Origin: Candidatus Aenigmatarchaeota archaeon
GTDB taxonomy: Archaea > Aenigmatarchaeota > Aenigmatarchaeia > GW2011-AR5
Length of the DNA stretch: 64,000 nucleotides
Direction: 5' to 3'
Assembly (NCBI GenBank): GCA_016198685.1
Contig: JACQID010000007.1
Coordinates: 1-64,000, forward strand
Positions within the stretch are counted from its first letter, which is position 1. Every line of letters begins with the position of its first letter. This document shows, in pieces, positions 24,830 through 32,306 of this stretch. The position numbers were made by a program, and so were the translations under genes. Under the pieces are notes generated by a model. It was not told where the DNA came from, did not search any database, and saw nothing but the letters and a program-made list of their open reading frames with translations.

Positions 24830-25339
24830 ATGCGAAGACCGGTTTCAGAGCCTTTGTATAATACGAAACGGCATTTTTTTGATAATGTTTATACAGGCCC
24901 GAAGCAATTGACAACACAAGAGTTAGATTATTTATCTAGATTGAAGGAAGATATCGCAGAATTGGAATTAAAAGGAGTTTCTTTAAGCCGGGAATTGTTC
25001 CCTGGCGTAGAAATCCATTTCCCTTTTGGTATTGCAGCCGGAGCGGCATACCGCGGTGAATCGGCGGTTGACGTGGCAGGGAATCCGAAGCCATACAGCA
25101 AGAGACATCTGATGGAGACCGGCGCCTATTTTTTGGAATATAACGCCTTGGTGGATCCTAATTGTATCGTAAGAGGAGTCAATGCATACAATGATCAACA
25201 CCATAATAATATGCAGTTAGTACCGCGAGTCAGTGGCGATAAGCTCTACGGGTTTGCAGTGATACCGCTACGCATAGGCGTGGGATACACGGGCATGGAT
25301 AGGGATATTACAAAAATTGCAGATGACTGCAAACCGTAA
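24830..25339 (+). CDS. Hypothetical soluble protein
   Basis: 169 residues from the ATG at 24830, chosen because a TATA-like AATATATATAAT lies about 20-25 bp upstream; the longer frame is non-coding. It includes a charged helix (QELDYLSRLKEDIAELELKG), then strand-rich sequence with several Gly and His, ending in RIGVGYTGMDRDITKIADD. No signal peptide or membrane helix. Family not recognised. Confidence 0.5.
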   Translation: MRRPVSEPLYNTKRHFFDNVYTGPKQLTTQELDYLSRLKEDIAELELKGVSLSRELFPGVEIHFPFGIAAGAAYRGESAVDVAGNPKPYSKRHLMETGAYFLEYNALVDPNCIVRGVNAYNDQHHNNMQLVPRVSGDKLYGFAVIPLRIGVGYTGMDRDITKIADDCKP

Positions 25340-25397
25340 TAGTGCTTATTCTGGATTTGTAGAAAAATTGTGGCTTAGAAGATGATAGCAGTTGGCA

Positions 25398-25787
25398 TTA
25401 CTTCTTGCTCTTGATCATCATGTAATTGCCGTATCTCCAGACAAGGACTTCATCGCCTTCCTTGACCTGGCCCTTGAGCTCATCCGGCAGGAGAACTTCG
25501 TTAGTAGAATAGTCTTCAAGATCCATAACCTGCGCGTTCGGGCCGATGAAGCTCAGTATCTGGCAGTTCCTTTTTTCAATCATCGGAACGTCAATTCTTG
25601 CGTCAGCAGGCTGAACTATGATCTTTTTTTGTTGGGCGAAAACGCCGGATGCCGTAAGCTTCGCTTTAGCCGAGCCATGCTTGCCGGGTTTGGATATCTG
25701 GACGCTATCCACCTTGTAAGGAACATCGTCTATAAGAACGAAGCTGCCTGGTTTCTGCGCTTTTACTGTGCTGGGTTTCTTCTCCAT
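25398..25787 (-). CDS. Translation initiation factor 5A (aIF5A)
   Basis: 129 residues. It binds ribosomes stalled on poor peptidyl acceptors and helps elongation. The hypusination loop is clear (SKPGKHGSAK, modified Lys36), followed by the SH3-like and OB folds with the usual acidic, MDLEDY-containing C-terminal part. Length is normal for archaea. The start is 110 bp from the convergent pilin gene end. No deoxyhypusine synthase gene is in the window. Confidence 0.95.
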   Translation of the reverse strand: MEKKPSTVKAQKPGSFVLIDDVPYKVDSVQISKPGKHGSAKAKLTASGVFAQQKKIIVQPADARIDVPMIEKRNCQILSFIGPNAQVMDLEDYSTNEVLLPDELKGQVKEGDEVLVWRYGNYMMIKSKK

Positions 25788-25897
25788 TCAAAACACTTTG
25801 ATAAGTTATTTCCTCAACTTTAAATATGCAGTGAGTTTGCATTCCCGTGCATAGAATATAAGAATAAGGAAACGGAAAAGAAAAAACTAAATTGTTT

Positions 25898-26317
25898 TTA
25901 TGCCGATGGGCATGCCCCAGTTACCGTGTTTCCTGGCGCGGATACAGTTATAGCGGCCAAAGCCGTGCAGTCATTTCCTGCCGTCGTTCCAATTACGCAT
26001 GTAGCAGTCTGACCTGGGCTAATGGACCCTGATAAAGGCGGGTTGCATGTCACAGGACTGCCAGCCAATAGGAATGACAATTTAGTTGTGTCAATGTCCT
26101 TTGTTCCGGCGTTCTTGACAGTTATGGAGTCAACAGATGATGTTACGAATTCTATAATTTGCTGGACTCTGTCGCCTGTCTGCTGTGATGCGTCTTGTGC
26201 CTGTTGTCCGCTTGTTGTCACGATTGACTGGAAGAAACCTGTTGCGAATCCAATAACTGCAATCGTTATGAGTAACAGTAGTATGATTGCAATTACCGGC
26301 GTTATACCTTTCTTCAC
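25898..26317 (-). CDS. Archaeal type IV pilin-like protein
   Basis: 139 residues beginning MKKGITPVIAIILLLLITIAVIGFATGFFQ, the class III signal peptide of archaeal pilins: a short basic leader cut by prepilin peptidase after Gly4, then the hydrophobic assembly helix. The exported part is Thr/Ser/Gln-rich with conserved cysteines that may pair. A paralogue lies next to it at 26397, with no assembly ATPase here. Confidence 0.85.
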   Translation of the reverse strand: MKKGITPVIAIILLLLITIAVIGFATGFFQSIVTTSGQQAQDASQQTGDRVQQIIEFVTSSVDSITVKNAGTKDIDTTKLSFLLAGSPVTCNPPLSGSISPGQTATCVIGTTAGNDCTALAAITVSAPGNTVTGACPSA

Positions 26318-26396
26318 TCAATCACCTGAGTAACTATGCGATAGCCGATATAAAAAGATTTTTTGCGAAAAACCGGAAACTCTATCTCTGATATAA

Positions 26397-26849
26397 TCAC
26401 TCTGCAGGACACGTCTTGCCTGTTATACTGTTGCCTGGCGCGGTGATGGTTATAGATTTGCCTAAATTGGCGCCATCGCAGACGCCAGTCAGGCTGCAGG
26501 TTACAAGCTCGCCAGACGCGGCTTCGGTAGGAGTAGCGCTGCCTGCAATTAATATATTATCAGAAGTGGTTCCGCCGCATGCATCAACAGGCGCTCCTCC
26601 GACAAGGAACGTGATGTCATCTTTGAGTATGTTCTCGGCGCCTGAATTCTTGACGTTTATGGCATCCTTAGATGCAACTACGAATTCTATAACCTGAAGG
26701 ACTCTTGATCCTGTCTTCTCTGAACCCGTTACTGCCTGCTCTCCTGTTGTTGTTACGATGGTCTGGAAGAAGCCGGTTGCAAATGCTATCACGGCAATAC
26801 TGATCAACAGAAGCAGAATCACTGCAATGACAGGCGTTATACCTTTCAT
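26397..26849 (-). CDS. Archaeal type IV pilin-like protein
   Basis: 150 residues with the same N-terminus as the 25898 protein (MKGITPVIAVILLLLISIAV), a glycine at the leader cleavage site and a hydrophobic helix to about residue 30. The rest is about half identical in order: VIEFVVASKDAINVKNSG, then cysteines and ITITAPGNSITG at the end. This is a tandem duplication of one pilin gene, likely two subunits of one pilus. The rhomboid gene lies 32 bp upstream in the same direction. Confidence 0.85.
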   Translation of the reverse strand: MKGITPVIAVILLLLISIAVIAFATGFFQTIVTTTGEQAVTGSEKTGSRVLQVIEFVVASKDAINVKNSGAENILKDDITFLVGGAPVDACGGTTSDNILIAGSATPTEAASGELVTCSLTGVCDGANLGKSITITAPGNSITGKTCPAE

Positions 26850-26881
26850 AGTGGATGTATGATGATGCCACCATAAAAAGC

Positions 26882-27502
26882 TTATCTGAGAAGGAATAGG
26901 GCCAGTAGATAAATCACAAATGCGGAGAAAGCGATGACAAGCAAGGATTTCTTTATTCCCTGGTAATGGAATGCATAAGCTAAGCCTACAAACATGCCGC
27001 CGAAATGAGCAACATAGGAAATATTGCTTGCATTGTCAAAGAAGAAGCCGTAAATGTTATACAAAACATATCCTGCGCCAAGAAGAGCGAGAGGCACAGG
27101 CACAAAATAGGGATAGAATGATATGTCCATCGGCCGTAGCAGCATGCCGGCACCGACTAGAGCGAAAACGCCGGCCGAAGCGCCGATTGACAATTCAGCC
27201 GGTCCGTAATAGAGAAGCGCAAACATACCGCCGGCGAGTCCTCCGGCAAAGAGGAGAAGGAGCATCCTTGATTTGCCTATTTCATTTTCGACCGCAAGGC
27301 CGAAGAAGAACAATGCGAATATGTTTGATACAAGATGCGCAAGATCGCCGTGAAGGAATATTGATGTGAGGATAACATAGGGCCGTTCTGCAAAATTCTC
27401 GCCTGACAAGCCGTAATATCTTACGATTTCAGGAAGATCAGGGAATGTTATGAGAAATACGGCAATCAGTATTGCGATAAGAATCAGCGTGGCTTTCATC
27501 AC
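26882..27502 (-). CDS. Rhomboid-family intramembrane serine protease
   Basis: 206 residues with six or seven membrane helices. The catalytic Ser109 is in GASAG on one helix and His166 in YVAHFGG on another; HGDLAHLVSN (51-60) supplies the oxyanion-hole residues. These enzymes cleave membrane proteins within the bilayer. It is divergent from ftsZ, with a 340-bp region of operator-like repeats and hairpins between them. Two Met codons begin the frame, so either may be used. Confidence 0.9.
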   Translation of the reverse strand: MMKATLILIAILIAVFLITFPDLPEIVRYYGLSGENFAERPYVILTSIFLHGDLAHLVSNIFALFFFGLAVENEIGKSRMLLLLFAGGLAGGMFALLYYGPAELSIGASAGVFALVGAGMLLRPMDISFYPYFVPVPLALLGAGYVLYNIYGFFFDNASNISYVAHFGGMFVGLAYAFHYQGIKKSLLVIAFSAFVIYLLALFLLR

Positions 27503-27552
27503 ATAACTAACGTTTCAATGCATTTAATCATGAGAGAGAAAATGTAGGTTAA

Positions 27553-27592
27553 TTCACCGTGAAACTTCACGAATTTCACGTGAAAATGTGAA
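27553..27592. promoter_or_regulatory. Array of TTCAC/GTGAA half-sites, including a 12-bp palindrome
   Basis: Six half-sites of TTCAC or its complement GTGAA lie within 40 bp, in the order TTCAC, GTGAA, TTCAC, TTCAC, GTGAA, GTGAA. The centre is the perfect palindrome TTTCACGTGAAA (27574-27585). It lies about 50 bp before the rhomboid start and 250 bp before ftsZ. A dimeric repressor binding cooperatively would explain it. The protein is unknown. Confidence 0.55.
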
Positions 27593-27646
27593 ATATATTA
27601 TGGATTATAGAAAAGGCTTAAAGTAAGGAAAGAGAAGAAATATTAG

Positions 27647-27731
27647 TTTACACGTCTGGACAACGTGTAAAAATATTCGCGATCTGGACAATCGCAAGGG
27701 ACTTGGACTGGACTTAGACACCGTTTAAGTG
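27647..27731 (+). ncRNA. Three tandem hairpins in the ftsZ leader, two with the loop CTGGACA
   Basis: Hairpin 1 (27647-27671) has the perfect 9-bp stem TTTACACGT/ACGTGTAAA with loop CTGGACA. Hairpin 2 (27679-27695) has the stem GCGAT/ATCGC with the same loop. A third small stem (ACAC/GTGT) follows at 27717-27731, with another CTGGACT just before it. Different stems with the same 7-nt loop point to RNA recognition rather than a DNA operator. It may be a leader regulating ftsZ or a small RNA. Confidence 0.5.
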
Positions 27732-27842
27732 TGCAATTGATGGAAACAGTTGGACTCTGCTTCTAAGAGGAATATATCAAACCTAGATATTAAAACAATT
27801 TGATATTCCAAAATATATTTCGAAGAATAGAGGGGGTATGTT

Positions 27843-28889
27843 ATGTCAGGAATGGAAGGAATGGAAACACAAGAGTTTGAAGCACACAAAGCAAGGATAA
27901 TAGTTGTCGGCGCAGGAGGCGGCGGCTGCAACACTATAACGGCTCTCAGCAACAAGACAATAAACGGAGCATCTACTGTCGCATTGAATACAGACGTCAA
28001 TCATCTGAAGATGACAAAAGCAGATACAAGAATACTTATAGGAAAGCAATTGACAAGAGGCCTGGGAGCAGGTGGTTACCCTGAAGTAGGCAGAAACGCT
28101 GCTATGGAAAGCAAGGCCGAGATCAGGGAACTTCTTCAGAGCATGGATCTCGTATTCCTTACATGCGGCCTTGGAGGCGGAACAGGAACAGGCTCTTTGC
28201 CTGTAGTTGCCAAGATAGCTAGGGATTCGGGCGCTATAACAATCGCAGTCGTGACGCTGCCTTTCAAGCTCGAGGGCGCAAGAATAAGGAAAGCTGAAGA
28301 AGGCTTGTCATACCTAAGGGCAATCTGCGATACAGTTATCGTGATAGAGAACCAGAAACTCCTGGAGCTTGCAGGCGATATGCCTTTGAAGAGAGCGTTC
28401 TCGATCGCCGACGATCTGGTTGCGACCATGATAAAAGGCATAACAGAAACGATTTACGAGCCTTCGCTGGTTAACCTTGATTATGCTGACGTAAAGGCAG
28501 TCATGCGAGATGGCGGCGTAGCTACAATAGGCGTCGGAGAATCAGACAACGGCTCCAACAGGGCAGAAGAAGCCGTCACAAAGGCCCTGAACCACCCGCT
28601 TCTTGAGGTAGATTACTCCGGAGCTGCCGGCGCGCTTATACAGGTCATAGGCGGCGAAGATATGCGTCTCGAAGAAATAAACCTCATCGGTGAAAGGATA
28701 CAGAGCGAGCTTGACCCGAAGGCTCAGGTCATCTGGGGCGCCAGAATATTGCCCTCCTACAGAGGAAGGATACAGGTCATCACCATAGTCACAGGCGTGA
28801 AATCCCCGTACATACTGGGCTCAGCGCAAGTGAAAAGGGAAGAGATGTCCAAGGTAGAAGGCGCACTTGGCATAGAAATGCTGCATTGA
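27843..28889 (+). CDS. ftsZ: Cell division GTPase FtsZ
   Basis: 348 residues of the tubulin-like protein that forms the division ring. The GTP-binding signature GGGTGTG is at residues 111-117. The N-terminal GAGGGGCN (24-30) and the T7 loop (NLDYADVKAVM, about 215-225) that completes GTP hydrolysis are present, as are the C-terminal strands (RIQVITIVTGV). A GAGGGGGT ribosome site lies just before the ATG, so this gene has a leader, unlike many neighbours. No C-terminal ZipA/FtsA-binding tail is obvious. Confidence 0.96.
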   Translation: MSGMEGMETQEFEAHKARIIVVGAGGGGCNTITALSNKTINGASTVALNTDVNHLKMTKADTRILIGKQLTRGLGAGGYPEVGRNAAMESKAEIRELLQSMDLVFLTCGLGGGTGTGSLPVVAKIARDSGAITIAVVTLPFKLEGARIRKAEEGLSYLRAICDTVIVIENQKLLELAGDMPLKRAFSIADDLVATMIKGITETIYEPSLVNLDYADVKAVMRDGGVATIGVGESDNGSNRAEEAVTKALNHPLLEVDYSGAAGALIQVIGGEDMRLEEINLIGERIQSELDPKAQVIWGARILPSYRGRIQVITIVTGVKSPYILGSAQVKREEMSKVEGALGIEMLH

Positions 28890-28904
28890 TAATAACCACA
28901 CCCC

Positions 28905-28980
28905 CTTAAGCTTGCAGGCGGGAGACAGCGAAAATTCTCCCCCAGGAATTTTCCTCCCGCCTGCCAAGCTGTTTTTAAGG
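28905..28980. repeat. Large imperfect palindrome downstream of ftsZ
   Basis: CTTAAGCTTGCAGGCGGGAG pairs with the complementary stretch CTCCCGCCTGCCAAGCT...TTAAG, with an inner stem GAAAATTC/GAATTTTC. The whole is about 75 nt and folds into one long hairpin. It may be a transcript-end structure for ftsZ or a miniature mobile element. No flanking direct repeat was seen. Confidence 0.5.
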
Positions 28981-29062
28981 CGCAGTTGCAGCTGTTTCGT
29001 CTCATACACCGGGCGGAATTCGATGTATGATTTTTAATTTCCTCTTTCTCTATACTTAATTT

Positions 29063-29542
29063 ATGGCGATACGTTTCAGAAGAATGCTGAAATCCGACAT
29101 AGATAATGTGCGGGAAGCGGCCATGGCTTCATGGAAGCACACTTATTCTGAGATATTTGCGGATGTCTTCATTGAAAAATTCGTGAATGAAAATTATTCG
29201 CAGGGTGCCCTAGAAAGCTTATTGCCTATGATAAGGGCGGGAGAAATGTTTTTTCATGTTGCAACGGATGAATCGCGAATAGTCGGATACTGCCATATGG
29301 GAAAGATCAGTACATGGGAATTGTTCAGAATTTATATCGTGCCTCAATATCAGAGCAAAGGAATAGGGAAGAAACTTCTTTGCAAGGGCGAGGAATACCT
29401 GCGAAGGAAAGGAGCGAAGAAATATTTCTGTTTCGTGCACAGGAAAAACAAGAACGGCCTCATGTTCTATCTTAAAAGAGGATTCGTTCATATACCGGAA
29501 AAAGACAAGCCTGATGAATGGCATATGGAGAAAAAATTGTAA
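29063..29542 (+). CDS. GNAT-family N-acetyltransferase
   Basis: 159 residues with the GNAT acetyl-CoA fold. RIVGYCHMG is the beta-4 strand, FRIYIVPQYQSKGIGKKLL (about 92-110) holds the Q/R-x-x-G-x-G/A pyrophosphate loop, and FYLKRGFVHI is the end strand. The N-terminal pattern IRFRRMLKSDIDNVREAA is also typical. Substrate unknown. It reads convergently with the inositol-phosphate synthase gene, three bases apart. Confidence 0.85.
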   Translation: MAIRFRRMLKSDIDNVREAAMASWKHTYSEIFADVFIEKFVNENYSQGALESLLPMIRAGEMFFHVATDESRIVGYCHMGKISTWELFRIYIVPQYQSKGIGKKLLCKGEEYLRRKGAKKYFCFVHRKNKNGLMFYLKRGFVHIPEKDKPDEWHMEKKL

Positions 29543-29545
29543 ACA

Positions 29546-30625
29546 TTACCGTTCTCTCTTGCCTGCAATGAACTCCTCAATCATCTTTTTGGCTTCACTG
29601 TCTGTGAATTGCTGCGGGGGGGATTTCATAAGATAGGCTGACGGCGAAGTCAGGGCGCCGGCTATTTTTCTGTCCATTGCAGCTTTGCAGCATCTTATGG
29701 CGTCAACAGCGACGCCGGCCGAATTTGGGGAATCCACAACTTCAAGCTTCAATTCAATATTAAGCGGAACATTTCCAAAAGATGTGCCTTCAAGTCGTAT
29801 GAAAGCCCATTTCCTGTCATCAAGCCACTGCACATAGTCGGAGGGACCTATGTGAACGTTCTTGGTTCCCATATCATGCTGGACCTGTGATGTAACTGCT
29901 GAAGTCTTTGAGATTTTTTTCGATTCAAGCCTTTCGCGCTCTAACATATTCTTGAAATCGGTATTGCCGCCGACATTGAGCTGCATCGTTCTGTCAAGGC
30001 GTACGCCCCGATCCCTGAAAAGATTGGCAAGAACTCTGTGCACTATCGTGGCGCCCACTTGCGATTTGATATCATCGCCCACTACGGGCAGCCCCGCCTT
30101 CTCGAATTTCTGATGCCATTCTTTTGTTTTTGCGATGAACACAGGAATGCAATTGATAAAGCCACAGCTGGCTTTGATAGCGGCTTCTGCGTAGAATTTT
30201 ACCGCTTCCTCGCTGCCCACAGGAAGATAATTTATCAGCATATCGGTCTTTGTTTCCTTGAGAATTTTTGCAACATCGACAGGTCTTGATTTGTCCTCGT
30301 GTATCATATCCCTAAGATATTTGCCGATGCCATCCATCGTGGGCCCGCGCTGCACCTTAATTCCTGTCTTTGGAACGTCCGAGAATTTCACAGTGCAGTT
30401 GGGTTCAGCAAATATGGCTTCGGCCAAATCCTTCCCCACTTTCGTTTCATTGACGTCAAAAGCAGCTGAGAATTCTATGTCGCGTATGCGATAGCCGCTT
30501 ATGACATTGTTCATCAGTCCAGGCACGATTTCATTGTCTTTTACATTCTTGTAGAATTCCACTCCCTGAACGAGGGATGATGCACAGTTCCCTATTCCCG
30601 CGATTGCAACTCTTATTTTGGCCAT
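29546..30625 (-). CDS. myo-Inositol-1-phosphate synthase
   Basis: 359 residues from [10 protein letters not shown] (four more residues if the first ATG at 30637 is used). The enzyme makes L-myo-inositol-1-phosphate from glucose-6-phosphate with NAD, for archaeal inositol lipids or compatible solutes. The NAD fold [12 protein letters not shown] starts the protein. [10 protein letters not shown], the lysine-rich [15 protein letters not shown] (about 195) and [11 protein letters not shown] (about 225) are the catalytic signatures. It is divergent from a PadR-like regulator and its promoter overlaps operator 30642-30656, so repression is likely. Confidence 0.92.
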   Translation of the reverse strand: MAKIRVAIAGIGNCASSLVQGVEFYKNVKDNEIVPGLMNNVISGYRIRDIEFSAAFDVNETKVGKDLAEAIFAEPNCTVKFSDVPKTGIKVQRGPTMDGIGKYLRDMIHEDKSRPVDVAKILKETKTDMLINYLPVGSEEAVKFYAEAAIKASCGFINCIPVFIAKTKEWHQKFEKAGLPVVGDDIKSQVGATIVHRVLANLFRDRGVRLDRTMQLNVGGNTDFKNMLERERLESKKISKTSAVTSQVQHDMGTKNVHIGPSDYVQWLDDRKWAFIRLEGTSFGNVPLNIELKLEVVDSPNSAGVAVDAIRCCKAAMDRKIAGALTSPSAYLMKSPPQQFTDSEAKKMIEEFIAGKRER

Positions 30626-30641
30626 GACCATCATCAATAAC

Positions 30642-30656
30642 TTTACAGACTGTAAA
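30642..30656. promoter_or_regulatory. Operator TTTAC-N5-GTAAA (site 1, at the INO1 transcription start)
   Basis: TTTACAGACTGTAAA is a perfect palindrome around a central A. It lies between the leftward TATA box TATTTATA (30673-30680, read on the minus strand) and the inositol-phosphate synthase start, about where its transcript should begin. A bound repressor would block it. Site 2 shares the arms and spacing. Confidence 0.75.
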
Positions 30657-30696
30657 ATTCTTGCCGCGAAAGTATTTATATGATGGTTACACGTGC

Positions 30697-30704
30697 TATA
30701 TAAA
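30697..30704 (+). promoter_or_regulatory. TATA box of the PadR-like regulator gene
   Basis: TATATAAA lies about 26 bp before the ATG at 30726. The downstream half of this promoter is covered by operator site 2. Confidence 0.65.
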
Positions 30705-30721
30705 TTTTACAGTGCGTAAAA
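30705..30721. promoter_or_regulatory. Operator TTTAC-N5-GTAAA (site 2, in front of the PadR-like gene)
   Basis: TTTTACAGTGCGTAAAA has 6-bp arms TTTTAC/GTAAAA and a 5-nt spacer, the same arms and spacing as site 1. It sits directly between the TATA box and the start codon of the regulator, an arrangement for autorepression. Confidence 0.75.
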
Positions 30722-30725
30722 TCTT

Positions 30726-31034
30726 ATGCGCACGCCCATAGAAAGGCTGGAAGAGAAGCTTTTCAAGGAAAACCTCTGGCTCTTCCTTATGATGCTTCTT
30801 TCGGAGAAAAAAAGGAAGAGAAGCGACCTTCGCGAACTTGTGCACAAGAGATTCGGATTCATGCCGGGCGAGATGACGTCTTACAAAGTTCTTTTTTTGC
30901 TTGAGCAGGGCGGCTATGTCAAGAGAGACGTGGAAAAATATTATTACCCGGCCCCTGCGGGGGTGAAACAGCTCAATAAAGGCAAAAAGCTCCTTGAGCG
31001 GGCGTTCAAGATGCTTGGGCAAAGAAAAGCATAA
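30726..31034 (+). CDS. PadR-like winged-helix regulator
   Basis: 102 residues, a single winged-helix domain. LYxLLSE-type helix LFLMMLLSEKKRKRSDLRELV, recognition region GEMTSYKVLFLLEQGGYVKRDVE and wing KYYYPA, with a basic dimerisation helix at the end. It fits PadR-like regulators. It lies back to back with the inositol-phosphate synthase gene, and two copies of TTTAC-N5-GTAAA sit on both promoters. The natural reading is an autoregulated repressor of inositol-phosphate synthesis. The effector is unknown. Confidence 0.8.
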   Translation: MRTPIERLEEKLFKENLWLFLMMLLSEKKRKRSDLRELVHKRFGFMPGEMTSYKVLFLLEQGGYVKRDVEKYYYPAPAGVKQLNKGKKLLERAFKMLGQRKA

Positions 31035-31054
31035 GAGTTGGCGCAAATCCTCCC

Positions 31055-31180
31055 ATGACCAGTGCAGAGATAGTAGGCGAAGTTCCCAATCTCTACGCAG
31101 AAAACGGGGCATATATAGCAACTGTCGTTAATGATGCAGCAATTGCAATGAGAGATGCTATAAAAATTCTCATGGCCTAA
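31055..31180 (+). CDS. Possible 41-residue protein
   Basis: An ATG-to-TAA frame (MTSAEIVGEVPNLY...) lies in the 154-bp gap between the PadR-like gene and the SdpI-like gene. It has a helical, Ala-rich second half (NDAAIAMRDAIKILMA) and ordinary codon use, and would fit the same rightward transcript. Too short for firm support. Confidence 0.3.
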   Translation: MTSAEIVGEVPNLYAENGAYIATVVNDAAIAMRDAIKILMA

Positions 31181-31188
31181 TTATAAAG

Positions 31189-31833
31189 ATGAGGAAAGTG
31201 CGTATCGCAATTCTAATCGTGTTCTTGAGCACGCTGGCCGCGAGCCTTTATTTCTATGCGCAATTGCCCGAAATGATGCCGTCTCATTGGAATGCCGAGG
31301 GCGACGTTGACAGCTATATGCCGAAGGCATGGGGCGCGTTCCTTGTGCCCTTTCTTATTGCCGCAATAGCATGCCTTCTTTTGTTCATACCAGAAACCGA
31401 CCCGATGAAACAAAACGTGGACCGATTCCGGAATTATTATGACGGATTTGTCATACTTCTGGCTGTGTTTATGGCAGGCGTTCACTTCCAGCTGATACTC
31501 TGGGCGCTTGGGGTTGAAATAAGCCCGAATAACACGTTCCCTATAGGCATCGGCATAATGTTCTTCTATATAGGGATACTACTGGAAAAATCGAGACGCA
31601 ACTGGTTCATAGGAATCAGGACGCCGTGGACCATGAGCAGCGATCGTGTCTGGGAGAAGACGCATAAACTGGGAGGCATATTATTCAAGATTGCCGGGCT
31701 TGTTTCATTGACAGGCGTATTCTTCCCGGCATATTCTGTATTATTGATACTGATTTCAGCCATCCTTGCAGCCGTTTTCTGTGTTATATATTCTTATTTT
31801 GAATACCAGAAAGAGAAAAGCATGCGGCGATGA
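31189..31833 (+). CDS. SdpI/DUF1648-family membrane protein
   Basis: 214 residues with about six membrane helices. The N-terminal DUF1648 part (LPEMMPSHWNAEGDVDSYMPK, about 28-48) and the SdpI signature (NWFIGIRTPWTMSSDRVWEKTHKLGG, about 140-165) are both clear. In Bacillus, SdpI protects against the killing peptide SdpC and signals to its repressor. In archaea the family is widespread with no known role. It lies rightward after the PadR-like regulator. Confidence 0.85.
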   Translation: MRKVRIAILIVFLSTLAASLYFYAQLPEMMPSHWNAEGDVDSYMPKAWGAFLVPFLIAAIACLLLFIPETDPMKQNVDRFRNYYDGFVILLAVFMAGVHFQLILWALGVEISPNNTFPIGIGIMFFYIGILLEKSRRNWFIGIRTPWTMSSDRVWEKTHKLGGILFKIAGLVSLTGVFFPAYSVLLILISAILAAVFCVIYSYFEYQKEKSMRR

Positions 31834-32011
31834 TTTTTAGCATGAGAAATGCCGGAATATGGATACAGTATTTTCAGATTGTTGTAATGTCTCCTGCCGC
31901 ATTTTATATCCGGCAGGTTTGCGCTGAAAGTCCGGCATTATGCGACCCGGCAAATATTCATTATTTTGCCCGTGCTTTATATAATATAAAGATTCCAAGC
32001 AACTAAATTTC

Positions 32012-32302
32012 ATGGTCACCGATATGATCAAGGTAGTCGAAAAAACATCCAAAGCAGCACGGCTTAATCTTTCAGCTTTTGAACTTCAGAAGTTTACTGC
32101 TGATATGGAAGAGATGCTCAAGGCCTTCAATACATTGGAGAAGGTTGATGCGCCGCAGGAAGCAAGTTATCAGCCTGTTGGCATAAAGGATGCCATGCGG
32201 AAAGATGAGCCTGAGCAATGCCTGACGCAAGAAGAAGCGTTGTCCAATACCAAAAACAAGGAAAGCGGCTTCTTCAAAGGTCCGAAAGTCATAGACAAGT
32301 GA
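32012..32302 (+). CDS. gatC: Glutamyl/aspartyl-tRNA amidotransferase subunit C
   Basis: 96 residues. It wraps around GatA and stabilises the amidotransferase that turns Glu-tRNA-Gln or Asp-tRNA-Asn into the correct aminoacyl-tRNA. Typical GatC sequence is visible: ARLNLSAFELQKFTADMEEMLKAFNTLEKVD, then a central Pro-rich turn and a C-terminal FFKGPKVID. Start at 32012 or the Met at 32024. First gene of the gat operon, with gatA four bases after its stop. The 178-bp gap upstream holds its promoter. Confidence 0.88.
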   Translation: MVTDMIKVVEKTSKAARLNLSAFELQKFTADMEEMLKAFNTLEKVDAPQEASYQPVGIKDAMRKDEPEQCLTQEEALSNTKNKESGFFKGPKVIDK

Positions 32303-32306
32303 GAAC

